Shown: positions 51,571 through 61,494, counted from the first letter of the stretch. The stretch is 64,000 bases of DNA from JARRNE01 sp963824085 (GCA_963824085.1 CAWGNT010000011.1:1-64000), one strand, 5' to 3'. Program-made: numbers and translations. The notes: a model not told the origin generated them from the letters alone.

Positions 51571-53037
51571 GTGTCGAAACAAACCCTTGTGCTTCTGTCG
51601 GTCCTGGTCGTGGTGCTCTCGTCCGTGGGTGCCCGCGCTGACCCTTCCGGTCTCGCGAGCCAGATGACGCGCATGTTTGACACCATGCTCAATTACACCA
51701 ACCCGACGGCGCATCTCGGCCAGCGCCGCGGCGTCATCACCGGCGGCTCACTCGCGGCGCGCAACCGCATCGCCTCCGAGTCCCTGTGGCACTTCGTACC
51801 CCCCTCTTTTAGCGCCGGCTGCGGCGGCATTGACCTCTTTGCGGGCTCGTTCTCCTTCATCTCTGCCGACCAGTTCCAGAACCTCCTGCGGGCCGTGGCG
51901 GCCAATGCTGCAGGCTACGCCTTCGAGGTGGCGCTCGGGGCGATGTGCAAGGAGTGCCTGGAGACCATGGAGACGCTGCAGAAGAAGATCCAGGCGCTCA
52001 ATCAGGGCTTCGCCAACTCCTGCCAGCTCGCCAAGGGGCTGGTAAACGACGCGGCCGATGCCTTCGACATGAAGCACAAGGACAACACCTCGCTTCTCGG
52101 CATGGTGAAGGGCCTGGGCGACGTCTTTGAGACCCGATCGAATGCCACCGGCTCCGACCCGATCGAGCAGGCGAGCGCCAACCTACCCAATGAGGAGCGA
52201 GAACGGCTGGAGGGAAATCTCGTCTGGCGGGCGCTCAAGCGGCACAACGCCGCGGGCTGGTTCCTCGGCGGCGACGACACCCTGCTGGAGGCGATGATGA
52301 GCCTCACCGGCACCGTGATCGTCGGCCCCCCCGAGAACGCCCCCGACGGTGAGGGGAAGAACCACGCGATCACCGTGGTGCCCGGGAACCTGCTCAAGGT
52401 GGCGGACGTCATGAACGGCAGTCGCTGGAAGGAGGACGCGGGGGAGGGGGTGTCCCGCTGGACCCATACCTTCCGCCTTTACCAGTGCGATGACCGGGGC
52501 GAGAACGGCTGTCTTGCGCCCCGCGTCACCGAGGACACCATCTCCGGCATGGTCCAGCGGGTGAAGGACGTGCTGATCGGCGAGCGCAGTGTTGCTGGAA
52601 GCATCGGCCTGGTGCAGAAGTTTCGCATGGGCGTGGGCCCCGTCACGGACGCCGAGAAAGCCTTCATGCAGTTCGCCCCCAATGGCCTCGGGGCCGGCAT
52701 CCGCACCCTCGCCCGATACGACGAGGGCATGGCGCGGCTCTTTGTCGAGCAGGCCGCCCCGGTTATCGCCATCGAGATGACGCAGGTGATCCTGAACGAC
52801 ATGCTGCGTGCGGTTGAGGCCGCCGCGGCGCTCGATGACCACGCCTACGCCAAGCAGCTCCTCGCCCAGATCGAGCAGGCGCGGGTGCAGCTCTACCGCG
52901 AGTACGCGGTGGTCGCCGAGCGCTACGGCAACGCTCAAACGCTCCTCGCCTACTACCGGGACCTCGTGGAGCAGATCAAGGGCCGGCGTTACCTGACGGC
53001 TGATCAGGCCCAGACCGCGCCCCTCACCCAGCGCTAG
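51571..53037 (+). CDS. traH: Conjugal transfer pilus assembly protein TraH
   Basis: This 488-residue exported protein has a signal peptide (SKQTLVLLSVLVVVLSSVGARA) and TraH features: RGVITGGSLAARNRI, SFSAGCGGIDLFAGSFSFI, a CKEC pair and a C-terminal helical region. It acts in the outer-membrane part of the F-type pilus machine. The GTG at 51571 is preferred to the upstream TTG, which would overlap traF by 26 bp. traG follows 2 bp after its stop. Confidence 0.92.
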   Translation: MSKQTLVLLSVLVVVLSSVGARADPSGLASQMTRMFDTMLNYTNPTAHLGQRRGVITGGSLAARNRIASESLWHFVPPSFSAGCGGIDLFAGSFSFISADQFQNLLRAVAANAAGYAFEVALGAMCKECLETMETLQKKIQALNQGFANSCQLAKGLVNDAADAFDMKHKDNTSLLGMVKGLGDVFETRSNATGSDPIEQASANLPNEERERLEGNLVWRALKRHNAAGWFLGGDDTLLEAMMSLTGTVIVGPPENAPDGEGKNHAITVVPGNLLKVADVMNGSRWKEDAGEGVSRWTHTFRLYQCDDRGENGCLAPRVTEDTISGMVQRVKDVLIGERSVAGSIGLVQKFRMGVGPVTDAEKAFMQFAPNGLGAGIRTLARYDEGMARLFVEQAAPVIAIEMTQVILNDMLRAVEAAAALDDHAYAKQLLAQIEQARVQLYREYAVVAERYGNAQTLLAYYRDLVEQIKGRRYLTADQAQTAPLTQR

Positions 53038-53039
53038 CC

Positions 53040-56000
53040 ATGTGGGAGATCTATTCGATCGGCGACTCCGCCTATCTGGCATCCATTCTGAACGCCGTGG
53101 CCATGATCGCCGGCACCGGTGACTTTCGTACCCTGGCGGGCGTCGGCTTCCTGCTGGCGGTGCTGCTCGTGATGTTCCAGGGTATCGTGGACGGCGGGCG
53201 GGGAATCCGGTTCCAGAACCTGCTCATCGCCTGGCTCGTCTACGCGCTCATGTTCGGGCCCAAGGTCTCGGTGGCCATCGAGGACGCCTACTCTGGGGCG
53301 GTGCGGGTAGTGGACAACGTGCCCATCGGACCCGCCACGGTCGGATCTATCATGTCGAACGTCGGCTACGGCATCACGCGGCTCTTCGAGCAGGCCTTCT
53401 CCACCCCGGCAATGACCGATTACGGCTTTGCGGATGCCCTGCAAACCCTGATGGGGGTGCGCAAGGCGACCCTCTCGCGTCTCGCCCTGGGCGGTGCCAA
53501 CAGCCCCACCACCAACGCCGACGTGGAGCGCTCGTTCGTGAACTATGTGGCCGACTGCACCCTGGCCGATGTTGACACCGGGCGCCGCTCGATCGACGAC
53601 ATCCTAAATACGGCGAGCTGGGAGACCCTCAAGAGCGACTCCGACGTCTACACCACCCAGCTTTGGGTCGGCGGCGATCCTAAGCTCCTCCCCTGCAACG
53701 AGGCGTGGGTGGCGCTCTCCGACTACACCACGGTGGAGTTCCTGCCCGCACTTCTCGCCAACCTGCAGGCGCAGATGCGCCTCGCTGCGCCAGGCGATGT
53801 GGCGAGCAAGGTGCAGACGGCCCTCGATGAGATCGCGGGGGCGGGCGTGGACGCCCAGAACTACATGGTGATGGCCGCGGTGCTGCCCTTCTTCGAGAAG
53901 GGAATCGTGCAGACCCACGCGGACCTCGGCCAATGGGGGCTTGCGGCCATGGTCGAGCAGGCGCAGCAGCAGCGCAACACCCAGTGGGCGACGGAGCAGA
54001 CCCTCTTTACCCGAATCGTCCGCCCCATGATGACCTTTTTCGAGGGCTTCCTCTACGCCATCGCCCCCCTCATGGCCTTCGCCGTGGCGCTGGGACCCGT
54101 CGGCATCGCCATGGTGGGCAAGTACCTGCTCTTTGGCCTTTGGATCCAGCTCTGGCTCCCGATCATGGCGGTGATCAACCTGTACCTGCACATGGCGATC
54201 GCCCGCGACCTGGCGGCGCTTCAGGGCGCAGGTCATCTGGACGTCCCCTCCATGTTCTCGCTCTACAAGCTGGACTTCCTCCTGCAGGACTATCTGGCGA
54301 CGGGCGGCATGCTGGCCGCCAGTACCCCGGCGATCAGCTTGATGCTGATCTACGGGAGCGCCATCACCGCCACGCATCTCGCCGGGCGACTGCAGGGCGG
54401 GGACTATGTCGACGAGAAGGTCGCCGCGCCGGATGTGGTCCGCTCGGCCCCGGCGCTCACCATGAGCCCGATCCAAACCAATGCGCCCCTCACCGGCACG
54501 GTGACGAGTGGCGCCGAGTCCGTGCTACCGCGCTTCAACATCGGTCAGGAGATCCAGAGCTCGGTGACCTCCACCAGCGCGGCGCTCGCGCAGTCCTCGG
54601 CTGTCTTCCAGCGCGGGCTCTCCAGTGTTGCTGCCTCCTCGGCGGCGCGGAGCGGTCAGTCCTTCGACAGCCGGGCGATGGCGTGGAGCTACGAGAGCTC
54701 GGGGAGTGAGACGGACAAGGCGCTTCTCAGCGAAGGCGAGAGCCTGGCGCGCAAGTACAGCCAGAGCGAAATCACTTCGCAGCAGATGGCGGGGCTCGTT
54801 TCCTCGGGGCTAGCGGCGGCCGCGAGCCGCGGAAAAAATGAACAGGGCGAAGAAAGCAAGAGGCAGATCGGCGGAAATATTCGAGCCGAGCTTCAAAGCA
54901 AGTACGGGGTTGATGGTCAGTTTAGCGACCAGATCGCGGACGACATTGCCCGACGCGTCACCTCTGACCAGGAGTTCTCGGCCCGCCTGGCGGAGGGCGT
55001 CAAGGCGGACGTCGGCTCGGGCACGCGCAATGTCTTCACCGAGGGGCTGCGCCGCGAGGAGCTGTCGACACTCGCGCAACAGGCGAGCGATACGGCCAGC
55101 GCGTCGCAGAGCCACCAGCGGGCCGAGTCGCTCGCGCGGCGCTATGGGACGGCGGGCAGTTTCGGAGCGGTCGAGGTGGGGCACGCCCTGGCGCACAACC
55201 CGGCGCTCATGGCGCAGCTCGATGCGTCGATCGTGCGCATGGGTCTGGTCGGCGATCATCAGCGTCTTGCGAGTGAGTGGCGCTACGCCGAGACCTTCTC
55301 CGACCGTGACCAGGCGCGCGCCGCTGCCGGCCTGGGCCTGCTCCTCGGATACGAGCGGCCAACCTATCGGTCCATGGATGAGCGGGAGAGGCTCAGGGCC
55401 CGAGAAGCAGGCTTGCGGATCCTGAGCTCCGCTTTCGGCGGGGAGAGTGGTGCGGGGATCGACCCCAACCGGAACGCGGCCCTGGAGCGTCGGCCCCCTG
55501 ATTTTGGTGGGGCGCGGACTGCTGTCGAGACGGCAGGACTAGCCGATCCCCGACGGTCGGCCGATAGCCTCGGCCACGCGATCGAAGAGCATCGGCAGAT
55601 GACGCGCGATCGCTACGATCCCACCGAGGTCGACCGCACCCACGACCGCCAGCGGGGTGGTGTCGGGGACTTCGCGGCCGTTACCGCGGATGCGCTACGC
55701 GCGGACAAGCGTGACATGTACGTGTCCCGCATCGAGGAGCGGGCACGGCTGCCCCGGCCCTCGGCCCAGTTTATCGCCCAGGAGCTGGGAGGCCTCGCGG
55801 CTCAGGTCAGCCAGGCTCCGGGCATGGTGGCACGGGGTGCGGCCGGCGCACTCACAGGTTTCGCCAAGACACTCTTGAGCTCGGGCAGTATCCCGCGGGC
55901 GGTGGAGGCCGCCGGCGACGGCTGGACGCTGGCGCGGGGCGCGATCATCGACACCCGCTTGGCGCAGGTTGAACGGATTGGGCTGACACCCGCGCAGATG

Positions 56001-56756
56001 GCGGTCTACCGAGGGGCGCTGAACTCGGTGCTCCCCGACGCGCCCGGGCTGCAGAACGCCTTCGGAACCGAGTTTTCCCAGGCGAGAGCGGCCTTGATCC
56101 GGGAGGAGGGGCCGCTCGGGGAGCAGATGGCGGATCTCCTGACCCGCGCGGCCGGCTCGAGGGACGACAGCGACCTGCGGCTCATTGCCGCCTACAATCG
56201 GGCGCACGGCGGGCTCGTCCCGCTTTCCCCCCCTCTGAGACACACGAGTATCACTGGCGGGCCGGTCGGGGAGGTGCTCGATCTGATTGCGGCCGCCGAG
56301 TCCGCCGGAAACTACAACGCCTGGTATGGAGAGGTCGATCAAAGCCGCGTGAGCCTCGCAGCGCTCACGCTCGACCAGGTGCGCGCGCTCCAGCGCGATC
56401 TCGTTCGCTCCAACGGGGGATCGGCCATCGGACGGTACCAGATCCTCGACGACACCGTGGACCGGCTGGCCGGCTCGATGGGTCTCTCGGGAAGCGAACG
56501 CTTTACTCCGGCGCTCCAGGACAGGATGGCTGCACAGCTGGCCGTTGAAGCGGGGTTCGACGACTGGTTTGGCGGAAGGATCAGCGACGAGCGTTTCGCT
56601 CACAACCTCTCACGGGTTTGGGCGGGGCTTCCCCGGGATGAATCCAACGCGAGCTTTCATGAAGGTGTCGCGGGCAATCGAGCACAAATTGATTATGGAA
56701 GCGTGCTGGCATCGCTGCGAGCGATTCGTTCAGCCAATCGCAATGACGATGGCTAG
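53040..56756 (+). CDS. traG: Conjugal transfer protein TraG with C-terminal muramidase-like domain
   Basis: This 1238-residue inner-membrane protein has the TraG N-terminal domain (YSIGDSAYLASILNAVAMIAG, several membrane helices to about residue 460, including FLYAIAPLMAFAVALGPVG), a long periplasmic helical middle, and an unusual C-terminal domain (about 1075-1210). That domain has EVLDLIAAAESAGNYNAWYG with the expected catalytic Glu, SAIGRYQILDDTV and a final VWAGLP, the pattern of lysozyme-like muramidases. TraG acts in mating-pair stabilisation; the extra domain could open peptidoglycan. Confidence 0.9.
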   Translation: MWEIYSIGDSAYLASILNAVAMIAGTGDFRTLAGVGFLLAVLLVMFQGIVDGGRGIRFQNLLIAWLVYALMFGPKVSVAIEDAYSGAVRVVDNVPIGPATVGSIMSNVGYGITRLFEQAFSTPAMTDYGFADALQTLMGVRKATLSRLALGGANSPTTNADVERSFVNYVADCTLADVDTGRRSIDDILNTASWETLKSDSDVYTTQLWVGGDPKLLPCNEAWVALSDYTTVEFLPALLANLQAQMRLAAPGDVASKVQTALDEIAGAGVDAQNYMVMAAVLPFFEKGIVQTHADLGQWGLAAMVEQAQQQRNTQWATEQTLFTRIVRPMMTFFEGFLYAIAPLMAFAVALGPVGIAMVGKYLLFGLWIQLWLPIMAVINLYLHMAIARDLAALQGAGHLDVPSMFSLYKLDFLLQDYLATGGMLAASTPAISLMLIYGSAITATHLAGRLQGGDYVDEKVAAPDVVRSAPALTMSPIQTNAPLTGTVTSGAESVLPRFNIGQEIQSSVTSTSAALAQSSAVFQRGLSSVAASSAARSGQSFDSRAMAWSYESSGSETDKALLSEGESLARKYSQSEITSQQMAGLVSSGLAAAASRGKNEQGEESKRQIGGNIRAELQSKYGVDGQFSDQIADDIARRVTSDQEFSARLAEGVKADVGSGTRNVFTEGLRREELSTLAQQASDTASASQSHQRAESLARRYGTAGSFGAVEVGHALAHNPALMAQLDASIVRMGLVGDHQRLASEWRYAETFSDRDQARAAAGLGLLLGYERPTYRSMDERERLRAREAGLRILSSAFGGESGAGIDPNRNAALERRPPDFGGARTAVETAGLADPRRSADSLGHAIEEHRQMTRDRYDPTEVDRTHDRQRGGVGDFAAVTADALRADKRDMYVSRIEERARLPRPSAQFIAQELGGLAAQVSQAPGMVARGAAGALTGFAKTLLSSGSIPRAVEAAGDGWTLARGAIIDTRLAQVERIGLTPAQMAVYRGALNSVLPDAPGLQNAFGTEFSQARAALIREEGPLGEQMADLLTRAAGSRDDSDLRLIAAYNRAHGGLVPLSPPLRHTSITGGPVGEVLDLIAAAESAGNYNAWYGEVDQSRVSLAALTLDQVRALQRDLVRSNGGSAIGRYQILDDTVDRLAGSMGLSGSERFTPALQDRMAAQLAVEAGFDDWFGGRISDERFAHNLSRVWAGLPRDESNASFHEGVAGNRAQIDYGSVLASLRAIRSANRNDDG

Positions 56757-56840
56757 CCTGAGAATGTCAATGAGACCGATTGGGTCAAGGGGAGGTTTCG
56801 AACCCCGGCCTCCCGGTGCGATACCGCGCTTGAGCGTCCA

Positions 56841-57236
56841 TCACGTGTAGAAGCCGGGACCGCCGCTATTCTCGTCGATCTCTCCGCCTCGAAAGAAAGC
56901 GCCATGGCGGGCGGCATTGATCTCATCCAGGTAGTAGCCGGGCACCCAGTGATCTGTACCGTCGAAAACGCCCGTATGGGGCGATGTCTCAGCTTTCCGC
57001 AAGAACCGGTATCCCCCTGCGATGATGGCTAGGAGGATCAGCGCTTCGATCAGGTAGTAGAACGCCTGTTGAATCTCCAGGGACGCAAGGGCGAATAGCC
57101 CTGCGATAGTTGGCGGGGTCACGAACAGAATCTGACACGTCTGCACGACAATCTGTCGCATGCGCATGGTAGCGATGCCCCAACACACTATGCCAAGCAT
57201 GGACGCATTCATGCGTCGGCCATCAAGATAGCACAC
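56841..57236 (-). CDS. Hypothetical membrane protein
   Basis: This minus-strand protein of up to 131 residues has two membrane segments (QIVVQTCQILFVTPPTIAGLFAL and AFYYLIEALILLAIIAGGYRFL) and a soluble tail (DGTDHWVPGYYLDEINAARHGAFFRGGEIDENSG). The start is uncertain. It sits between traG and the plus-strand membrane gene at 57526. Entry-exclusion genes often lie here in F-like and SXT-like elements, but no sequence link supports that. Confidence 0.55.
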   Translation of the reverse strand: MCYLDGRRMNASMLGIVCWGIATMRMRQIVVQTCQILFVTPPTIAGLFALASLEIQQAFYYLIEALILLAIIAGGYRFLRKAETSPHTGVFDGTDHWVPGYYLDEINAARHGAFFRGGEIDENSGGPGFYT

Positions 57237-57525
57237 CGTCCCGGGTTTGCAGGAAGTCGCCGGCGTTGGAGTAGGCTCATCAATCCGTCAGCGGCCGAGC
57301 AGCCCAACCCTCGGCATTGACGTGGATGACTGAGACGGTGCAGACGCCTTGGTGTAGCGCAAGAAACCCATGTCCGTGTAAGGTCGACGGCTTTCTGCGC
57401 GCCACGGCGCCTGATTCATAAGGGCGATGTGAGTCACTTCCGTCTGCCGGTGGCTGCGATGACCGATTAGCACAGGTGCGGGAGACCGTAGATTGGGGTC
57501 ACGGGACGGGAGGCAGGTAGCCCTG

Positions 57526-57915
57526 ATGCAGATTCTGAAGGCAGGCGTTCTCTATTTCGCGCTGGTCTTCGGGGCTGGCTTCGTGCTCGGGACCGTCCGT
57601 ACCCTCTGGATAATGCCCCAGATCGGCACCCGGCTCGCCGAGCTGGTGGAGATGCCCGTGATGCTGGGCATCATCCTGGTCGCCGCGCGCTGGACCCTGC
57701 GCCGCTTTGGCGTGTCGCCCAAGCCCGTGCAACGTCTCGCCATCGGTTGCCTCGCCCTCGGACTGCTGTTGGCCGCGGAATTCACACTCGTCCTTGGGCT
57801 CCGCGGGCTTACCCTTGAAGCCTATTTCGCCAGCAGAGACCCCGTGGCGGGAACCGTGTACTACCTGATGCTGGTCGTGTTTGCCCTCATGCCCCTGCTT
57901 GTTCTCCGAAGGTGA
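57526..57915 (+). CDS. Four-helix membrane protein
   Basis: This 129-residue protein has four clear membrane helices (AGVLYFALVFGAGFVLGTV, VMLGIILVAARW, IGCLALGLLLAAEFTLV, YYLMLVVFALMPLLVLRR). The family is widespread but uncharacterised. It is followed closely by an exported protein gene (57978), which could be co-transcribed. The ATG at 57526 follows GGGAGGCAGG. Confidence 0.75.
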   Translation: MQILKAGVLYFALVFGAGFVLGTVRTLWIMPQIGTRLAELVEMPVMLGIILVAARWTLRRFGVSPKPVQRLAIGCLALGLLLAAEFTLVLGLRGLTLEAYFASRDPVAGTVYYLMLVVFALMPLLVLRR

Positions 57916-57977
57916 GCGGGGATGGGCAGGGCTGTGTCGCTTCCTTTTTCTGCTCAGGGTGTAAGGCACGGGCGCTG

Positions 57978-59336
57978 ATGTCGCGTACTAACATTCATTG
58001 GCGGTGGTCAGCGCTGGCCGTTTTTCTCATGCTGGCCATGTTTTGGCCTGGCGCAGGTGCCGCTGGGTCGGGCGAGTCCGATCGCGACGGTGCGATCGAC
58101 GCCGCCTACGGCTTTCTCTACCGCCAACTGGACCGGCCGCCTTTGGACGAGCCGCGATTCGTGCAGAGCTACCTGCCGGGCGGGTGCGCGCTGGGGGCGC
58201 CGGAGAACGCCGCCTATGTCTACGATCAGGCGCTTGTGCTGCTGGCCCTGCTGGCGCGGGGAACACCCGAGGATCTGACCCGTGCCGATCTCCTCGCTCA
58301 GACGCTGGTCGAGGCCCAGCGCAGTGACCGCACCTTCCGCGACGGACGCCTGCGCAACGCCTACACGAGCGGACAAGTCCGTGATCCCCGGAGTGGGCTG
58401 ACGCGTCTGCCCGGGCGGTGGGACACCGCCCAGGGGAGGTATCTCGAGGACGAGTACGCCGCGGGCTCCGACACCGGAAACGCGGCCTGGGCCGCGCTGG
58501 CGCTCGTGCAGGCGCACGGTATGCTCCCGCAGGGTGAGGGCGCGTCCTATCTCTCTGCGGCACGTCGCCTCGGCGCGTGGATCGTGCGGGAGAACCGAGT
58601 GGACGATTTCCGCGGTGGTTTCCGGGGCGGCGTCGAGGGCTTCGAGGCACCTCCCGGATCCGGGGAGGGACAGGTTCCCTCGCTCTGGCGGAGCACCGAG
58701 CACAACATCGACCTCGTGGCCCTGTTCGGGCACCTCGCGACGGCGGTCGGGCGCGACACCGCCGAAGGCCGTAGCTGGCTGGAGCAGCAGGCGCATGCGC
58801 GCGGCTTCGTCGAAGGCATGGTCGTTCGCGACGAGAATGGGGAGCATCTGCAGCTCGGGGCGGAGCCCGCAGGAGGGATTAACCGCGCAATGGTCCCGCT
58901 CGATGCACAGACCTGGTCGGTGCTCGGCCTGGGCGAGCCCGAGCGCTATCGCCCCGCCCTCGACTGGGCCCTTCTCCACTGTCGCGCGGCGACCCCGGAG
59001 CACGCGTTCGACTTCAATTGCGACGATGGCGATGGCGCCTGGTGGGAGGGCTCCGCCCAAGCGGCCGTGGCACTGCATGTGCTCGGGCGGGCCCATGAGG
59101 CAGCGCCGATCCTGGCGGCAATGCAGGCGGCACAGATCGGGAGTGGTCCCGCCGCCGGCGCGCTGCCGGCGGCGACCGTTTGCGGCTTGACGACGGGCCT
59201 GGGGAAACACTGGCACACGGGTGACACAGTCACACCGTGGCTCTATCCGGACAGCCCGCACATCGGCGCCACGGCCTGGTACCTGCTCGCCCTGCTGGGG
59301 AAGAACCCCTTCAATCTCGGTGCACCGGTTAGGTGA
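57978..59336 (+). CDS. Exported alpha/alpha-barrel-like protein
   Basis: This 452-residue protein has a signal peptide (WRWSALAVFLMLAMFWPGAGAAG) and repeated helical pairs with conserved acidic and aromatic positions (YVYDQALVLLALL, DTGNAAWAALAL, STEHNIDLVALFGHL, WWEGSAQAAVALHVL), the arrangement of (alpha/alpha)6 glycan-active proteins. A glycan-binding or glycoside-cleaving role is plausible but unproven. It lies in the transfer region but is not a recognised tra gene. Confidence 0.7.
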   Translation: MSRTNIHWRWSALAVFLMLAMFWPGAGAAGSGESDRDGAIDAAYGFLYRQLDRPPLDEPRFVQSYLPGGCALGAPENAAYVYDQALVLLALLARGTPEDLTRADLLAQTLVEAQRSDRTFRDGRLRNAYTSGQVRDPRSGLTRLPGRWDTAQGRYLEDEYAAGSDTGNAAWAALALVQAHGMLPQGEGASYLSAARRLGAWIVRENRVDDFRGGFRGGVEGFEAPPGSGEGQVPSLWRSTEHNIDLVALFGHLATAVGRDTAEGRSWLEQQAHARGFVEGMVVRDENGEHLQLGAEPAGGINRAMVPLDAQTWSVLGLGEPERYRPALDWALLHCRAATPEHAFDFNCDDGDGAWWEGSAQAAVALHVLGRAHEAAPILAAMQAAQIGSGPAAGALPAATVCGLTTGLGKHWHTGDTVTPWLYPDSPHIGATAWYLLALLGKNPFNLGAPVR

Positions 59337-59468
59337 CAGCGTGGTGCTGCCGTCAAGCTTCGCAAAGGGGGTGCGGTGGCGACGGCCGATGCCGTCTGAC
59401 CGCCGATGCCTGTTGCGTCCCAGAGGCGGCAGGCGAACGGTGGTGACTGTTGACCCGAGACGGACGGG

Positions 59469-59560
59469 ATGAACGACAAGAGACTCACGGAGCTCCTGGT
59501 TGCCCTTCACCAAGGGCTTCGCCGCTTGGGACCCGGCAGCGCTGACGCGTGCCAGGCCAT
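59469..59560 (+). pseudogene. Remnant of a class I SAM methyltransferase start
   Basis: An ATG-initiated frame begins MNDKRLTELLVALHQGLRRL and GPGSADACQAI, like the N-terminus of small SAM-dependent methyltransferases, then degenerates into non-protein-like sequence. It appears to be the surviving end of a deleted gene. The rest is not in the window. Confidence 0.4.
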
Positions 59561-59761
59561 CAGCCGCCCGGGGGGTAGTGAGGCGCGCCTGCTTACCTCA
59601 GAACCTGATCGTGGGGGATGCTATGCGCCCGCTCGACGCTCTCGGATCGAGCGGCGTTTGCTGGACTTCAGGCTCAACGTTTCCCTGCTTACTCGTTGAG
59701 GCCGGGAGGGGACGCACCCGCGTCGACAGACGCGCTTCTCCCTGGCCCCCGTGAACCAGGG

Positions 59762-60601
59762 TCAACGATAGGCCTCGCACGCGCGGTACAGGCCTTCGAC
59801 CGCCTCGCGGTCGTCCCCGAACCGGCAGTGGACTTCGCGCTCGTGCTCGAAGTACTTGCCGCTCACAGCACCTCCCACGTCTTCGGTCGCCAGCCAGGCG
59901 GGGGTGCAGGCGGCCTGGTCGGGTGTCTCACTGCCGCCGAAACCAAGGCTCCGGCTCAGGGTGGAGACGGCGTCGCCGGGATGACAGGCGTTGACGGTGA
60001 TGCCTGCCGCCTGGAGGCGCTCAGCAAAGGCGGCCGTCAGCATGCGGTCGGCCTGCTTTGACTGGCGGTAAGCCGCGTCGTTGTCATACCGCCGCCGCTT
60101 GAGCTCCAGGTCGTCGAGATCCAACCCACCGGCCCAGTAGCTTGCCACATTGACCGCCCGCGCCGGCGCCGACCGGGCGAGCTGCTCCCGGAAGGCCTCG
60201 ATCATCCAGAAGTAGCCGAGCACGTTGGTGGCGAACTGCAGTTCGATGCCCTCGGGGGTTTCCTCGCGCCCGCGGGGCGCGATTGCGGCATTGTTGACCA
60301 GGACATGGGCGGGGCCGCTCCAGCGTTCGGCAAGGGCGGTGATGGAGGCGCGCCGAGCCAGGTCGACCAGCTCGTAGCGGACCTTCGCGTTGCCGGTTCG
60401 CTGCCGGATGTCCCGCACCGCCGCCTGTGCCTTCGCCGGATCGCGGCAAAGAAGGACGACCTCGTAGTCGGGACGGGCGGCGATCCGCTCGGCGATGGCC
60501 TTGCCGATGGCCCCGGTGGCACCGGTGACCAGCGCCACCCGGCGTCGATCGGGGTCCCGCGTATCGTCTTCGTTTGGTGTCATGCTGTGTTCGTCACGCA
60601 T
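59762..60601 (-). CDS. Short-chain dehydrogenase/reductase
   Basis: This 279-residue NAD(P)-dependent oxidoreductase has the cofactor motif VALVTGATGAIGKAIAE, VLVNNAAIA and the catalytic pair in RYDNDAAYRQSKQADRML (Y-x3-K), with the serine in NVASYWAG. It resembles the retinol dehydrogenase/WWOX-like branch; the substrate is unknown. The ATG at 60601 is preferred; a second ATG is 18 bp downstream. It is cargo unrelated to transfer. Confidence 0.85.
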   Translation of the reverse strand: MRDEHSMTPNEDDTRDPDRRRVALVTGATGAIGKAIAERIAARPDYEVVLLCRDPAKAQAAVRDIRQRTGNAKVRYELVDLARRASITALAERWSGPAHVLVNNAAIAPRGREETPEGIELQFATNVLGYFWMIEAFREQLARSAPARAVNVASYWAGGLDLDDLELKRRRYDNDAAYRQSKQADRMLTAAFAERLQAAGITVNACHPGDAVSTLSRSLGFGGSETPDQAACTPAWLATEDVGGAVSGKYFEHEREVHCRFGDDREAVEGLYRACEAYR

Positions 60602-60974
60602 CGTTGCTGACCGGTCTTGGCATCCTAACAAAACCCGGGCCTGGGGCACCGGGGTACCACCGACACGCCGCCGGAGTAATGCGTAATGAGGCCCTTGCGA
60701 TAACCGTTGCTGAGGGCTGTCCTTCCTTTTATGACTGAGCGGGGACCTCGTGGAATGTCCAGACCGGAGGCCAGCCGTCGCCCAAAGCAAAGGAGGCGAC
60801 CGATTCCGGTGGGGCGCCGGCAGTCACCCAGGGTCACTGGAGCACGCCTTGGTGCCCCCACTCTCTGGACTACGCCGGCCTGCATGCGTGTTCACGAGAC
60901 GCTGCGTCCAGCTCCCGCTCGAAGACACTGCGGACAGCGCGCCCTGCAGCCGCGGACCAACAAGGGAGGAGACC
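60602..60974. other. Intergenic region
   Basis: No gene was recognised. Divergent promoters for the reductase (minus) and the frame at 60975 (plus) should lie here. Confidence 0.4.
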
Positions 60975-61279
60975 ATGGCATTCAATAACGTCGGTGACTT
61001 CTGGCTGGGGCCTGGGGAGGAGATCAGGATCGGATTGGCACTGGGCGGCCTCATCGAGGGCGAACCCGAATGGGGCGGTCACGACTTCGGCGCACAATGG
61101 ATCATGGCCGACAGCACGGGCATTCGTCCCGGTGCGCTTCTCGTCAAGGACGATACGAAGGAATAGAAGCCCTTGCGTGGGCCCCGGGTAACCCGGCCCC
61201 AATCGTGTACCTGGTAACCGCTGTCAACATCGGCGACGAGGGCGCAACTTTCTCGCTGCATGGCGGCGGCAACGTCTGA
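60975..61279 (+). pseudogene. Hypothetical gene, apparently frameshifted
   Basis: A frame with a GGAGGAGA site and ATG at 60975 encodes FWLGPGEEIRIGLALGGLIEG and GAQWIMADSTGIRPGALLV, then stops at 61166. The overlapping frame continues smoothly with IEALAWAPGNPAPIVYLVTA and VNIGDEGATFSLHGGGNV to 61279. The two halves together look like one beta-rich protein of about 100 residues, split near 61155. The family is not recognised. Confidence 0.5.
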
Positions 61280-61290
61280 GGGTTTCGGAC

Positions 61291-61494
61291 ATGAGTGCCA
61301 ATCGCGTGTTGCATGTGCTGGTGAACAAGAAGGGCAAGATCGTCGCAGCGGGCTATCTCGAGCCGCAAGGCGAGGGCGAGGAGCGCAGCGACGCGCGCAT
61401 CATCCCGATGAAGGGACAAAGGCTCATCGAGGTTTTCTTCTCAGAAGAGCTCGGGACCCTGGAGTCGGAAGAAGACTTCGCGCGTCTCACCTGA
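61291..61494 (+). CDS. Small hypothetical protein
   Basis: This 67-residue protein (MSANRVLHVLVNKKGKIVAAG, then ARIIPMKGQRLIEVFFSEEL) looks like a compact alpha/beta domain. It starts 9 bp after the preceding frame, so the two may form an operon. No family or ribosome site stands out. Confidence 0.55.
   Translation: MSANRVLHVLVNKKGKIVAAGYLEPQGEGEERSDARIIPMKGQRLIEVFFSEELGTLESEEDFARLT

Noticed and set aside
56776..56832. tRNA-like segment (TTCGAA flanked by GC stems) on the minus strand
   Set aside because: The T stem is mismatched and no acceptor or anticodon arm could be folded convincingly. It may be a tRNA remnant but is not supportable.
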